A stretch of DNA of 64,000 bases, taken from NCBI GenBank assembly GCA_900708905.1, contig CAADRB010000117.1, positions 70,712 through 134,711 on the forward strand, read 5' to 3'. Position 1 is the stretch's first letter; each line of letters begins with the position of its first letter. The DNA is from Hymenolepis diminuta. Taxonomy: Eukaryota; Platyhelminthes; Cestoda; Cyclophyllidea; Hymenolepididae. This document shows positions 48,600 to 61,288 of the stretch, one piece after another. The position numbers and the translations under genes were made by a program. A model generated the notes under the pieces. That model worked only from the letters and a program-made list of their open reading frames with translations, was not told the origin of the DNA and did not search any database.

Positions 48600-50475
48600 G
48601 TAAGTTTTGGTTTTTGAAGAATATGGCAAAGCAGCAGAATAAAATATGTAGTAACTGTTTCCTCCTCATAATTTTGCAAAGTTTAATTCAGCGAAAATTC
48701 TAAATTATAGTGAGCGGAGATTACCAAAATTCGAAAGAAAATTTTGAGTAGCGGTTTAAAATGAGGTCAGGAACTTTTGGTAAAGTTTGAAAATTGAATA
48801 ATTGCAGCCGCAGGGTGCTACACTGTCTTTTTGATCGTGAACGATACGATAGTCCATAATATCTCTTCCTTTATTTTTCATTTTAATATTTTGTTGGTCT
48901 TTAGTCTTGTTTTCCAAGAAATCATTAAATGTACGAATGTGCATTTCATCTTTTGCTGAAAATAAACTCATAGTAAAAAATTAATGAAGGGTGTTAGTGA
49001 GCAATTTGGCCAAATTGTTTTAATGCATTTTCGGCTATTTTTGTTTTTTTTAACAAGTTATTGAAGTTTCAAAATAAAATATTAATTTTTTAATACGCAT
49101 CCATATCCTGTTTTTAGAGGACTGAGGCGAAATCTTGTACTCTTAACTAAGATTAACCTCTTGAGTGAACTCTGCTATGGCAAGTTCATATAAATTCTTT
49201 GAGATTATGTAATGTCTTCGTGATTTTTCGGCAGTCGAATAACAAACAAATTGAAATGGTAAGATCGACTATCGTAATCAAATAACCAGTCAATCACAGC
49301 TAGAGATTGCAGATTAGGATTTAATCAGCAAACTAATGGACAAATTATGAAATTTGAATTTGTTCTAATGTGAAGCACCGAGTACCATACATCCTGAATC
49401 CAGAAACTCTTCGACACAAAATATTTGATTCCCTCCCATACGACTTAACGAGCTTTATATAATTGATTTCAGTTAATTTTCTACAAAGAAGAGAATTAAA
49501 TTTTTCTGCATTGCCGGGGGTCATAATAACATAAGAAGATTGGCCTCAGTTGAATATTGAATAAATTATTCTTAGAGCCGTGCCAATATTTTAGTTCTGT
49601 TTGGTGTAGAACTCCATTCAGGTAACGAAATTATATGGAATGAATTGGATTAGGATAGGGAAAAATTACTTAAATTAACTATAAATTAAATTTTAACAAA
49701 TAGTTTAGATTTTTATAAGATTACATTTTTGTCAACTGTCGTCTGGAAAATAAATATGTAAAGTGCAATAGAGATTCTAAAGTTGGAAAATGGCAAATAA
49801 AGAAGAGCCCACAACAAAGAGTTCTGGGAAATTAAGAAGAATTCATAACGGACACATTAAGTTCATAAGAAGAAATTGACAATAGTAAGTCCTATAAATG
49901 TTAAAGTTATTAAAGGATTTCATTTCTGTTAATTTCGGGTTTGGGTTGTACAATGTTTACTGAATGGGTAAATTCTAAATTCGTTCTAAAGTGATGTTAC
50001 TTTCGCACTGCAGCAAGTGCTTATGAACGATGCAATGTTCTTAGTAATCAATTTTTCAATCATGATAGTCGGTTTTGCTACTTCAGTTCATTTTTCCTTC
50101 CAAAATCGGAAAAGACATAATTTTACTTGGTATTATGCAAGGAACACAAAGGAATGAAAAAAATGTGCCTTTGTTTAAATTTTATACATGACATGCCCAA
50201 TAAAAAGAACTTACTAAGTTCACATTTGCATAAATTAATAGAAATTATTAAGTAGCATTTCTCTGTAAGGAAATTTTGTAGAGCTTCTCTCGAATTTTAA
50301 ACGTATTTTGTCAATTTTAAGAGTTTTTTTATTAATAAAAAGTTATTTGATCGTGAAAAGCTCAACATTTTCTTCTGTTAATTTGCTAATAATGGACTTG
50401 TTTGTACTCAATGTTTTGTAAGTTAGTTCATTACAAGTTCCTCACTTTTGCATTTTTTGTGCAGTGAATGAAATC
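48600..50475. other. AT-rich stretch, nothing firmly recognised
   Basis: A 29-codon plus-strand frame near 49791 (MANKEEPTTKSSGKLRR) is basic and unassigned. No further exon matching PPP1R11 was seen. Confidence 0.35.
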
Positions 50476-52958
50476 ATGTCTCGTTTTCTGTAAGTTAATT
50501 TGTACTTTTACTCTTATTTTCATAAATCTATCTCTTCAGTTTTATTGGTAGGCTTCTGCTTTAAAATTTTGAGTATAATAGATTATTTAATAATCTCTTC
50601 CCAGGTCATGTCATATATATATAATACGATTTTGAGTAACTATAACATATACTGATTATTTTCTAATACTGATGGTTGAGAGAAAATGTATTTTGAAAAG
50701 TTAGAAGGATTATTCCTGGTTTTTAACGCTCATATAAAGACCTTAAAGGCTGCTCTAGTATCGGAATAAACCGAATTTGCTTTCTGATCATTTTCCAAAT
50801 CTGTTAATTTCATTGTCAATAAGCATACACTCAGGCTTACGTATGCTTTGCTTGAAATCCTGTAAGTATTTGTAGATATGCGGTTATACATGCCATATAA
50901 CACAAAAGCTAGGCCTGCTACTCAGGTACTACTACGGCGGCCTGTGTAGACTATACTAATTAGTCTTGTATATCATTGATAGCAGGTCGCCTGTTACTAC
51001 TCGCCTACAGTCTGATACAATGAATAAGTACCTTCTAGTGATGATAAATCCCTCGTGTTCGCCGGTGACTTAGAGGTTAACTTGTATATATGTAAATTTA
51101 GAGGTCATGAGTTCAATGCTTATCAGTGTACATCCACTGATCAATGATCAAGTCTGATTAATAAAGGAACCGATACAAAAGGCGGCTCCATGATTTTAAC
51201 CCTCAGCTTCAGATGAATGTTGGAAAACGGTTTTCAAAAATGTGATCGAAAGGTAAAACGATTTTGGTTGTCGGACTTATAAACTGTTGGAATATTCTTA
51301 CTTTATTCAAGTCTTATTTAGGAGAATATGTGCCCCTTTGTTAATAGAAAATTTATTCTTCTGTCTTGTTATAAGGCACGTGACTTGCATGCTTGTGCCG
51401 CTCCTATGGAAACCTTGCATTCTACTGTCCTTCATGTTGACGAGAATTAAACAGGGCGATTGGGCACTGATTACTGGATGCGCATCGGAGGACATCCCTG
51501 ACACTTCAAACATGCACGTTGATCACTGCTCCTCTTGTTACACCAGGATTTTTTACTTTATCATGAATAATAATAAAACAAGATGACGATTTAGATGCAC
51601 CTCGGACAGGACAGAGATTATGAAATCATTATCCATGATGAATATTCAATGACAGATAGAGCCAACCACAGTGGTTAATAATGGTTAAAGAGGTGGATGT
51701 TACAGCTCGGGATGATTATCTCTTGAATCCTAACTTTGTGGCGAAGGGAAAATTTATAGGATACCAACTTATACTCATTCCATGAGCTATTCACTTCGAC
51801 TATATTTAGAAAATTAAAAGTAAATTTAATGGGAAATTTGCAAATCGGCTGTCATTTACGTAACCAGTTCAATTGTACATTTTGGCTATCTTGCATCCAC
51901 CAGACCAATTCATTTTATCTAAATGTCAAAGATGGCGTAAGATAGGTAGGACATTATTGTGCAAAATTTTTCCGCTTTACGGCCTTCTGGATAATAACAT
52001 AAATTTAGGTTGGATTGGGCCGAAGGCAAGACCAGAGGCTTTTAATTTCTAGAAGGTTGGCCACTCCTATTATCGATCTCTGAACTAATATAAGAATGTT
52101 AATTAAATACTAACTAACTATATTTGGCTGTAGTCCACAGGTGGACGTTCTTAAATTATTGTTGCTAGTAGTCTTCCAAGTCAGCCAGTAGCCAAGTCAA
52201 TTCTCATCGGGAATGTTAAAAATTAAGTGGAGATTTCGATCGAATCAGCAATTAAGAATATTATATTAAAGTTAAAATCACTGATGCCAAATGAATTCAT
52301 TTCATAAACAGCAGATTTGTAAGATTTTTTACCCGCAGCCTATTACTAGCTCTATCTGTTGAGGTAAGTAAAGCGATTTCTTACTTACAATTTCAATTTC
52401 AACGGGTTTTAAAACTAATAATTAAAGTCATACCATTTCAGAAACGATATTTGAATTTTGACGATGAAGAGCCCAACAAGGAAACCTTAATTTATCGCCC
52501 CTTATTCCTCCGTATAAAACAGTAAAAGATCTAGTAACTTCTGAATTCAGATGAAATTAAATTTAATTAGCAATTTATTTCCTTTTCTTTGGACAATACT
52601 GAATTAATTCCTGTGTGTCTGGGGGTGGAGTGGTCAAATTTAAGTGTTTTTTGATCATGGATTTTATATACATCCAATGAGTAAGTTATACCAATTAAAC
52701 TTGAATATATATCCTATGATGCTTAAGTTAATTACATCCACTTTATCGTTTAGCTGAGTGGCAATGGTTTCCACATGCCGAATTTTTCGGTGGTCATCTG
52801 CAAAATTTGACAGCAAAGCAATATTTGGGTATTAGTGAATTGGGAAGGCCGACTGTCCAGGTTAGTTGTTGTAAAAATCTTTTAATCAGATGTTAACCTG
52901 CTTCAAAAATAAGTCATTTCACTATGGGGTATTTTTCCCTCTTTATAGCATAAATTAG
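50476..52958 (+). CDS. Small protein with hydrophobic leader, five-exon model, unrecognised
   Basis: Five plus-strand exons join with consistent phases: 50476-50489 (14 bases, MSRF, donor GTAAGT), 52339-52363 (25 bases), 52442-52511, 52754-52860 and 52890-52958 (stop TAG). The last intron is 29 bases. The product is 94 residues. It starts MSRFLLLLALS, which reads as a signal peptide or membrane anchor, then an acidic segment (NFDDEEPNKE), then an aromatic stretch WQWFPHAEFFGGHLQNLT. I do not recognise the family. Exons 3 and 4 have the best splice sites on one or both sides; exon 3's donor (GTATAA) is weak. The first and last exons are the least certain. Confidence 0.45.
51057..51245 (+). repeat. 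tRNA-derived SINE copy
   Basis: The head has GTGACTTAGAGGTTAACTTG (A-box region) and ATGAGTTCAATGC (B-box region). The body includes GTACATCCACTGATCAATGA, CCGATACAAAAGGC and the shared end CAGATGAATGTTGGAAAACG. It lies inside the first intron of the small-protein gene model. Confidence 0.55.
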
Positions 52959-53523
52959 ATTATAATACTGCCATCTGCAGAGTGTATACCCACGTTATGA
53001 TAGGAGCAAACTGTGAACAAAGTTTAAAACTCCCGGCCACCTTCATTTGAGGTTCGTGTTTACGCCCAAATAGAACATTGAATTCTGTCAAAATGGACAT
53101 GCCTTTGAGTACACTGACCCGCGGAGGCATGATTGCAAATAATCCGATCTTGTCCATAACTGGGATGTACTCAATGTATGCATACCGGTACAAAATAATT
53201 GCTACGTTACGGAGTGTATGACTGCTAAGGAAATATATGGCAGAAACCCTGACTGTTCGAATGAATTTCATCATAATATTCATTGTTTAGCTGACAATGA
53301 CTGAATTATAAATAATGGCAATTTAATTTAAATAAAAATGCTGTAAATGGATTTTTGGGCGCTTTTCTTAAACATGAATCTATCTAGATATAATTTATTT
53401 TGATTGCCTACGAATAGTTTGTACGTCATTATATGCATTTACGGTTTTAGAGATATTTTTAGGGTGGTAAGCTTAATATTAGGTATAATTATAAATAGTA
53501 GGGTCTGATTTCATGGCGTAGTA
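52959..53523. other. Intergenic stretch, unassigned minus-strand frame
   Basis: A 107-codon minus-strand frame at 53283-52960 has hydrophobic and basic stretches but no recognised domain and no splice support. It could be a relic of a mobile element. No other signal was seen. Confidence 0.35.
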
Positions 53524-54775
53524 CAGGGTGCGTAAGGTATATGAGGACACTTATATTTTTGTAATTTAAACTAACTTGACAATAATTAATGTATTTTTTA
53601 TATCAGAAGATCTTATGGCTGATACTGCTACAAGCAATGAAATGAAAAGGTATGCTTTAAGAGCGTCTGTAAAAGCGAAACATAGCAATTTAGAAATAGT
53701 AAGGTTTCGACGAATTGATAGATCTTTCGTTTGGAAAGTTAGAAAGCAGCTGAGTGAAAGCAATGGAGATGAATTGGCTGCCACTAGTAAGAGGAAACAG
53801 TGTTGTTGTTCATGGCATGATATGAAGGACGAAAATCGTGGGAAATCAACACACGACATCTTGCCAAAGATTTTAAAGTGTCTGAAGGAACAACAATGTG
53901 TAAAGAATGCTGATCATCAAGATCTCGGATACTAATCGTACGTTCTTAGGCGAGGTCAGTTTATGTAGACAAAAAAATCTCATGAGAATCACTTAATGCG
54001 TGCTCAAGGGCTCAAACAGGCTGAAGCATCTAGAAGAAGAGGGGCGTATTTGGTTTTTTCCAACGAAAAACGCTTCCACCAGGTTCAAAAAGTTAATCGA
54101 AGAAATGATAGATGACTATGTGTAGGTGGGTCTCACGAAATTCCGGTTGTTATGCATGCGCACGAAGTTTCCAGCAACAATAATGATTTTCGGTGTTGAT
54201 GTTAGCAATGAAGAGCGCATCGTGACTCTAATTTTTCCACAGGGTCTTATGGTCAATGTGATTGCAGATGTTTATGTAAAGATTCTTCAAACCATTGTTG
54301 TTAAGCCCTGTATAGAAAGCTTAACCAATAGAAGACTTCATACCTTCCGACTCCTTGAAGCTCTCAAGATCCAGGATTGGATGGCAGATAATTTTCATTA
54401 TCATGTCACATCAAACTTAGAGCTGTCTTCTAACTCACCAGACCTTAATCCTTTATATTATCCCATGTGAGGTGAGATCTCGTTGAAAAGGAAGTTAATA
54501 ACACCATAATACCAAATCCTCTTTGATAGAAGTAATAGTCTGAGCAATGAAGGACATCAATAAAGACCACCTAATCTGATGGAAACTTGCAGTCGCTTTC
54601 AGACCCAAATTGAGTGGGTGATAAAAACCGAGGGTGGATATGTAAAATAAGACCTAGATTAATGTAATGGTTATTTGTTTTGGTATGAAATGTTGTAAAT
54701 TTCAACTGTTAACAGTTTCATTTTCTGTTTTTTCTAAAAGTGCGTAAAGTGTCCACGAATGCCTTACGCAGCTTG
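53524..54775 (+). mobile_element. Inactive mariner/Tc1-type transposon, full length
   Basis: 1252 bases flanked by TA on both sides, with inverted ends: CAGGGTGCGTAAGG on the left and, at the right end, CCTTACGCAGCTTG. The inner GGACACTT is also mirrored. The transposase runs from about 53616. It begins MADTATSNEMKRYALRAS with a helix-turn-helix region (RSFVWKVRKQL). It continues in shifted frames past FSNEKRFH near 54060, where the first catalytic Asp is replaced by Asn. It then reads FPQGLMVNVIADVYVKILQT and NSPDLNPLY in the last catalytic motif, and ends near 54645 with RIEWVIKTEGGYV. The region of the second catalytic Asp is deleted. Several stops and shifts make it dead. The wording is of the mariner-Tc1 relatives with a PDLNPL motif rather than classical mariner. 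Confidence 0.85.
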
Positions 54776-57700
54776 TATATTCTCTGCATAGGGTTATTTA
54801 AAAAAAGCAGTAAAATAATGCAAAAATACACCCGATTTAAGAAATTTTCTTACATCATAGCAATAAAATCCATGATAAATAAAATATTTGCTAGCGGACT
54901 GGAAAGTCGTCCTGGAGCTACTCCTATAGAAAATTCATATTCTACCACCCCTGTCATTGATTGGAATTAACCAATACGGTTAGTCGCACATCATTAGATG
55001 TATGCAGATGAGCTTTAATCTCTGAGACTTGGTTGACGTGCCTATTGATCGCTGCGTTAAAATAAAAAATTCTCAATCTGCAGTCTTTATCTCAATGGGT
55101 TATAACTATCTATCACGGAGAAGGCGTCGTAGAAAAAGACTTCAGATGAATGCTAGTTTTAATCCAGAGATTAAGCTGTTGAATCCTCACCGACCTTGCT
55201 AATTCCTATCTCTTCACGTATCCCATTTTCTACTTCTTGACTATCTTACTATTATATGTACCTTATATTCACTGCTTCATCACTCCTAATTCTATATGTG
55301 TTTTCTGGTCTTCATTCTATCACCCAGTGCATGATTTCAAGTGTTTCCTTTAGTTAATTTCTAGCTAACATTCTGATCACGTTGTTCCTGTTTTTGCATT
55401 CTTTTTACGTGAGTTATTTTTGACGTTATTTTGTTGTAGCCTATACATCTCTTCAAACTTCTCCCTTTACATTGTTATTCAATAAAGACTATCCAACGCA
55501 TTTCTCATGCTCGTCTCTTTTCTCCACTTGGCTATCTACGCCAATTACGAACTTTATTATATCCTGAGCAGCCGTAAATAAAGTACACGGCAGCATATTT
55601 ATTCGAATATCCATTTAAACTATGGATCATCAGTTACTTTAGTACATCATAAACTTGATTAATAACTATTTGCTATTTTGTTAAATTTCTATCGCACCTA
55701 ACCAATATTCTTCAATCTCTAGACGCATGCATGCGATTACTAACAATTAAATTCTCTGTTATATGAATACTACTGGAAAAATTTTAAAAATTCCTCAAGT
55801 TTTAATCACGGCAAAGAATAGGAATGAAGAAAAACTTTTCCAATATGTTTAAGGCTGGACAAGGGATGATGAAGTCGATGCGTCAGGTTTCTTACTATTT
55901 TGATTCAGAAGGCATTAACGTTTTTACATCCTACTAGTGTTATGATTTAATAATCTTACTGCCGTATGGTTTACGTCGTGTAAACCAGTTGATTTTATTT
56001 TTCGTACATTCTTATAGCCATGAGCAGGTAGATGAGCTCACTAGAGTTCACCTATAGTGGAGCCTAATTCGACTAACATTATTCTCTAAGTGTAAATAGG
56101 ATATTAAGAGGCATTTTGTGCAAACCCAGAATGTTCTATATAGTGATGTGGCAAATTAACTAGCCTACAATTTAATTTTCAGGGCATTTGAATGATTTTG
56201 ACATGTTCATCTGAGATTCAAATCAATACATGTGTGGCAGGTGATAGCGGGCATTCAGCGAGTAAAAAAGGTACATATTTTTGGCTGGATTCTCGTATTA
56301 TTGATGATGAAGGTACATAGAATATAAAAAATTTATGCCTCAACTTCCGTTTCACAGACTTTTTGCACATGAAAACTAAAAGAGAAGACAGAAAAATTAA
56401 CAAATGCTATACCATTTGAAAGACTTTGTTATTCCTTAGGAAGAAATCTATATGAATATTCTTTTTTTGTAAGAAGAAATTAATAATATGGTTTAGGTTT
56501 ATTACTGTTAAATTTGAATAAAACGGTTTTGATAATTACGAAGTCCAGATGAATTTGACCTTTCCGAATTCTACCACCTTTTTCATTCTCTCTAAAAATG
56601 TGAATTATGTTGATATTTTGCGAGTTTAGATGCGCATCTATAATTAAAATAGTCAATTTTTCCGTTGGCACTGAGCATAAATTAGTTCACTTTGAGTTAA
56701 TACTTTCAAATTAATTATTTTAAAAATCATCCCGCATTATGATATAATAAATGTTGTTTTTCACTGACATTTTCGGTAAAGGCGTTTTATTGTGATCTCC
56801 CACTAGTAAGAACTAATAAGTAATCGCATTATATAATAGTAAGTATATTAGTTGAAGGACATTTGAGTATTTTGCAAAAGCATATTGCACACGAATTACC
56901 TTGGAAATAAGTGACATAATGTCAAGTATTCTTTTGGGCTCTAATCAAATATTTTATAAACATATACAAAGAATCTTAAAACGATAGCCGAACTATTTAA
57001 TTTCTTAAACGTAAAGATGTTACATTGCACATATTATGCAATCTTTATAACTTTTAATGCATTTCATATTTAATGTGGCACCATTCACCGAGGCCGTTTT
57101 ATTCTGCTAACAAAGGTATGCTCATGTTAAGCCTACCTTGATCAATAAAATGTTACTAAGATCAAAGTAGAGACCATGGAATAATAGTGTTGTGACAAAC
57201 ATCTCGTGTCATTTCTAAGGATATTATGTTATGTGGTTAATCAAGTCATTGCATGTGTAAACTAGATATGTTTATAACAAGAGCCATGAAAGCCTATGCA
57301 TGACATCTTTGCATGGTTAGTGAAACGCTGGAATTAAAGCGTGATAGCAGGTATGGATAATTAGGGAATGCTACAAATTCTTAACATAACTTTTGCTTTT
57401 TTATTCAAATGCTAATTATTGTATCTTAAGGTATAATTTTAAAAAATGAATCAAATTTATTCAATGTTATGACTGCATTTCAAATGATTTTTTGAAAAAA
57501 ATCTTGAGAAACACAAAAACGCTTGTATAGAAATACAATTTAGAATCCTTTAGTGAGGCATTTAAATTAGTTGAAATAATTTTATTTGTATTGACAACTT
57601 CTATCATAATAAGTGCAAAGATTACGGTTAACATAAGTTGAGAATTTTTTTAACTTTCCCATTTTTATTTACTTTCGGTTATAATACGAGCTCTTTTGAT

Positions 57701-58639
57701 TTGACTGAGCTTTAATTCATTTCTTACTGAATCAGCTCCATTTGAAACAAGATGATACTTTAGCAGTTTTTAGTCCCTTTTCAAACGCACTCTCCAGAGT
57801 AAATGCATTTTTATACCTATGGTTAAGTTTAAAAGTCAAAATATCACATTTAACACGATATGTAAGCAAATAGGATTCGAGTTGAACATGTGGGGCTTAA
57901 ATAGAAAAATGTCACTTCGAGCCACTATGAAGCATAATTCAGACAACAAAGAGTGTAAATAAGATTTAAATAGTTATATACCTTGAAGTTAAATGCAACA
58001 AATGAGTATGCATAGCATACCTTTCATAAAATTCTCAGTTCCACTTTTTCCAATTCATTTTTAAAGCATTCCGATTTTGAGCATTTTGATAGTTAAAGTG
58101 GAAAAAGTAAGGTATTAAAAAATAATGAAATTTGTTACTGAATGTTCGTGGTAACCGAGTTTCTACAAATGCGAAAAGCGGCATTGCACGTTTATAATAA
58201 GTTTAGATGGGCAACTTTGACATTAATTCCGGTGCCTCTCACTACCCCTTTCATTCTACTATAGTCCCTGGTTTATCACTCTGTATGCTTTTGGTTTTAA
58301 AGGAGATCTCCATTTCCCGGTTGCTTAGTACATTTCACTTTCAATCCTGGTATAAATTCCGTGCCTAGGGCAAGATTCAGTTCAAGATGGTGCTTTCTTT
58401 CTTCCTGATTCTTTTGATTCAATTCCTTCAGGACCTTTCGTTAAGTATTATTCTCTATCTGCTTCAGCAAATTTAATCATCCAACCAACCCAGACCAATG
58501 AAATTCACTTCGGATTGATCGTTTACGTTATATTTTGTTTTTATTTGCTGATCACCAGAACAGACATGACATTTCAGTTCCCCTTCAAAATTCAGACTAC
58601 TATACAACCATTTTGAGGGAGTTAGTGCTAAAATCTCAA
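54776..58639. other. AT-rich intergenic stretch
   Basis: Nearly 3.9 kb with only short frames. No exon, RNA gene or repeat pair was recognised. A short match to the SINE 3' end (CTTCAGATGAATGCTAGTTTT near 55140) may be another remnant. Confidence 0.4.
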
Positions 58640-58960
58640 TGTTTTACTTGTAATCGAATAATATTAGGGATTTCGGCGAAATTACTAGTTTGAACTTCCT
58701 GTCTGGATTCTGTTTACATTCGGCACCTAATTCTCTTATGTCCTTAATTACCAGACAATTTGTATGATTTGTCGAGACGAAGTTGGGCAAAGTGCATTTC
58801 ATTGCAGAGCCAGCATTCAAATGGGTAGTTACGGGGAGTGGAAACATTCTGAAATACATTTTCACTAGAAATTCTTCCAACTAATTTAACATGACTAAGT
58901 ACACCCGATTTTTGCTGAGTTATGCCGCTATCACAGTTTATGTAGAAATTCACATGTTCA
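58640..58960 (-). pseudogene. Ty3/gypsy-type gag zinc-knuckle fossil 2
   Basis: Minus-strand frames at 58953-58744 and 58880-58644 overlap and give, across a frame change, PFECWLCNEMHFAQLRLDKS followed by KCLVIKDIRELGAECKQNP. The spacing of Cys and His residues follows the paired Cys-rich end of flatworm gypsy Gag proteins, but several ligands are lost. No pol region follows at lower coordinates. Confidence 0.45.
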
Positions 58961-60349
58961 TTTGAAAGATCCCCTAATGCGATTTTATCACTTTTTCAAT
59001 CATTTTGAGAATTCAGCAGCGGAAATCATTTAGATAAAATTCTCAAGAATCACATAAAACCTTAGAAATTTGAAAGGAAAATGGAAGTTTTCAAAACAAG
59101 CGCTCATACGGCAGGATATAAGCAAGATCATCTTGAAAAATATTTTCACAGGTTTTAACTCCCAAGTGTCATTTGAAAATCATTAAAAACATGACAGTGT
59201 AGTATACACGCAATTAACATAGCAAATGCTTTCATTAATTGCATCGGCAATCTAATCTAATGTATTAACGTCAAATAAATATTTAAAGATTTTAAAAATT
59301 AATTTTTAGTTGTTAACAAGAACTGTTATTCTAAATAATGACTCGTAAAACACAGATGAATCCGATGCGATTGGCTAATGATCTTAATTGATCAACTGTT
59401 CAATAAGTTCTGGAAATAGTGGATAAAAATTTAAATAGGAACCCAGTTGATCAAATGCAATATTATAAATAAGAAATAAAAAGAGCATTATCTGAATTCG
59501 AAGATCAAATTCTGAAGGGCTCTTTTGATCCATCAAATTTGAGTTTTAATTCTGCTCAATTTCATCCAACTGCTACTTACTGGACAAATTTACTATTTAT
59601 TGTATTTAGTAGCTCTCCACGATAGAATTCTCTGATTTTGATTGCTTTGCCTTGAGTTACTTTTTACTTACTGAAGATGCATGGAACATTTTATAAATGT
59701 AAATGAATCCAAGTAAGGAAATTCCTGTTCCAAATTTTTTAGTAATTTGCTCACCAAGTTTTATTAGCAAAATTCAATGGGTAAACTTAAAATAATTGGC
59801 TAATTTTAATTTCGAGATCTTCAAATTTATAAAAATATTACTTTAAAAATCTTGCCATCCATAAAAGAGAGACATGCTTTGAAGCCTATAGTTATAAAAT
59901 TTATCAAAATGGACTTTTATCTCCTTCCTCCTATTTTAATACGTCTATTATTTAGTTATTAATGAAGATGTGAAATGGGAAAAGGCCACAACGAGTGTCA
60001 GTCCACGAAATGAATCCTCAATTTTCTTAAAACGAATCAAGGAAGTGACTGAATGCCTCAGCATAATTAATTACTAAAATATCTTAGAGGAATTATTTAT
60101 AAATAATGATTAACGCCCTAAGTTCCTAAGTAAATATGGGATGGAAAAAAAACAATTGTTTACCTTTATTAAGATTGAAAATGTAGTCTTACCGAAATTC
60201 TCTAAAAGTGGGATTTTAATGGTCTTTGGAATATTGGAAATCGCACAGCCCCAACTAGAATAGAAGAGGAATATTAACATGGAGCCTCTCTGTAGAGACA
60301 TTTGAGATCTACCTCGCTCCTATAAGGAAGAAATAATCGGTGTTACTGA
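58961..60349. other. AT-rich stretch, nothing recognised
   Basis: It might include the decayed N-terminal part of the gag fossil, but no motif could be identified. Confidence 0.35.
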
Positions 60350-60445
60350 TCATTCCTCTCACTGTGTGTGTATCAATGGACATCAACCCCATGGTTACTG
60401 ATTTCGTAAGCGAGTGCGCTAACTGCCGTGTCCCCAGTGCATTGG
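60350..60445 (-). repeat. tRNA-derived SINE head, minus strand
   Basis: Read on the minus strand: ACGGCAGTTAGCGCACTCGC (A-box region), then CCATGGGGTTGATGTCCATT (B-box region), then TGATACACACAC. Only the tRNA-like head is clear; the body is missing or too diverged. Confidence 0.5.
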
Positions 60446-61288
60446 ATTACGGAATGTATTTTTGATTACTGAAAATTGGTGAAATGCGCAATTTAATTTT
60501 TAGGAGAAGTATCGTTAAAAATTAGCCTGGCTAAATAAAAATTAGTCATAAAATTTTGCAATAATATATAAGCCTTAAAGACGTCAGTGACAACCTTCAC
60601 CTTTTTTGTTATTAAGTTTCTATGTGTTCTATTTAAAGACAAAAATTGAAAAAATGAAGTGCGTAAATATAATTTTATTTTTATTTTTACATTTAAGGAT
60701 TTTGAAACATAACAGAGATGCTTACACAATAATATCATATTCAGTTATCCGGATACAAATATTGATCATGTAGGTAGAATTTTATTTGACTATATTTAAA
60801 AGAATTTCACATTATTTTGGGAAAGAATTTAAATATAATAATGTTTATTCAAAAAAATAAATACAGGAAGTCTTATAATTTCATAGAAATTTTGCTTGAA
60901 CATTCATGCGTGGGTGGAATCGGAGGATATTAACTCAAATCGCATTCGGAAGTTATGAATTTTTCAATAAAGCGACGGAGCCTACTTTGTATTTCTACGG
61001 TTAAAGGGTAGAGCAAGACAAACCTGACTGAAGAAAACAGTATTTCCACTGTTCATTTAGTAGAGAAACTCCAAACAAATATATGCAAGGTTCGTACAAG
61101 ATGATCTGCATTTAAAGTCAATTTTAGAAAAATAGGTCTTTCAGTTGTAAGGAATAGAAAAACAAAATATTTATTTTTGGGAGAGTTACTCGTTTGGTCA
61201 TTTCTATAGAAATTATAACCAGCCATTGTAAAAGGTAGCTTGCACCAATAGTTTTCAGTCCTTGAGTTTGTATTTACGCCATAGAATA
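60446..61288. other. AT-rich stretch, nothing recognised
   Basis: Short frames only, between the SINE head and the mariner element. Confidence 0.4.

Noticed and set aside
52960..53283. 107-codon minus-strand frame
   Set aside because: No recognised motif; it lies antisense to the end of a supported exon model and next to a transposon.
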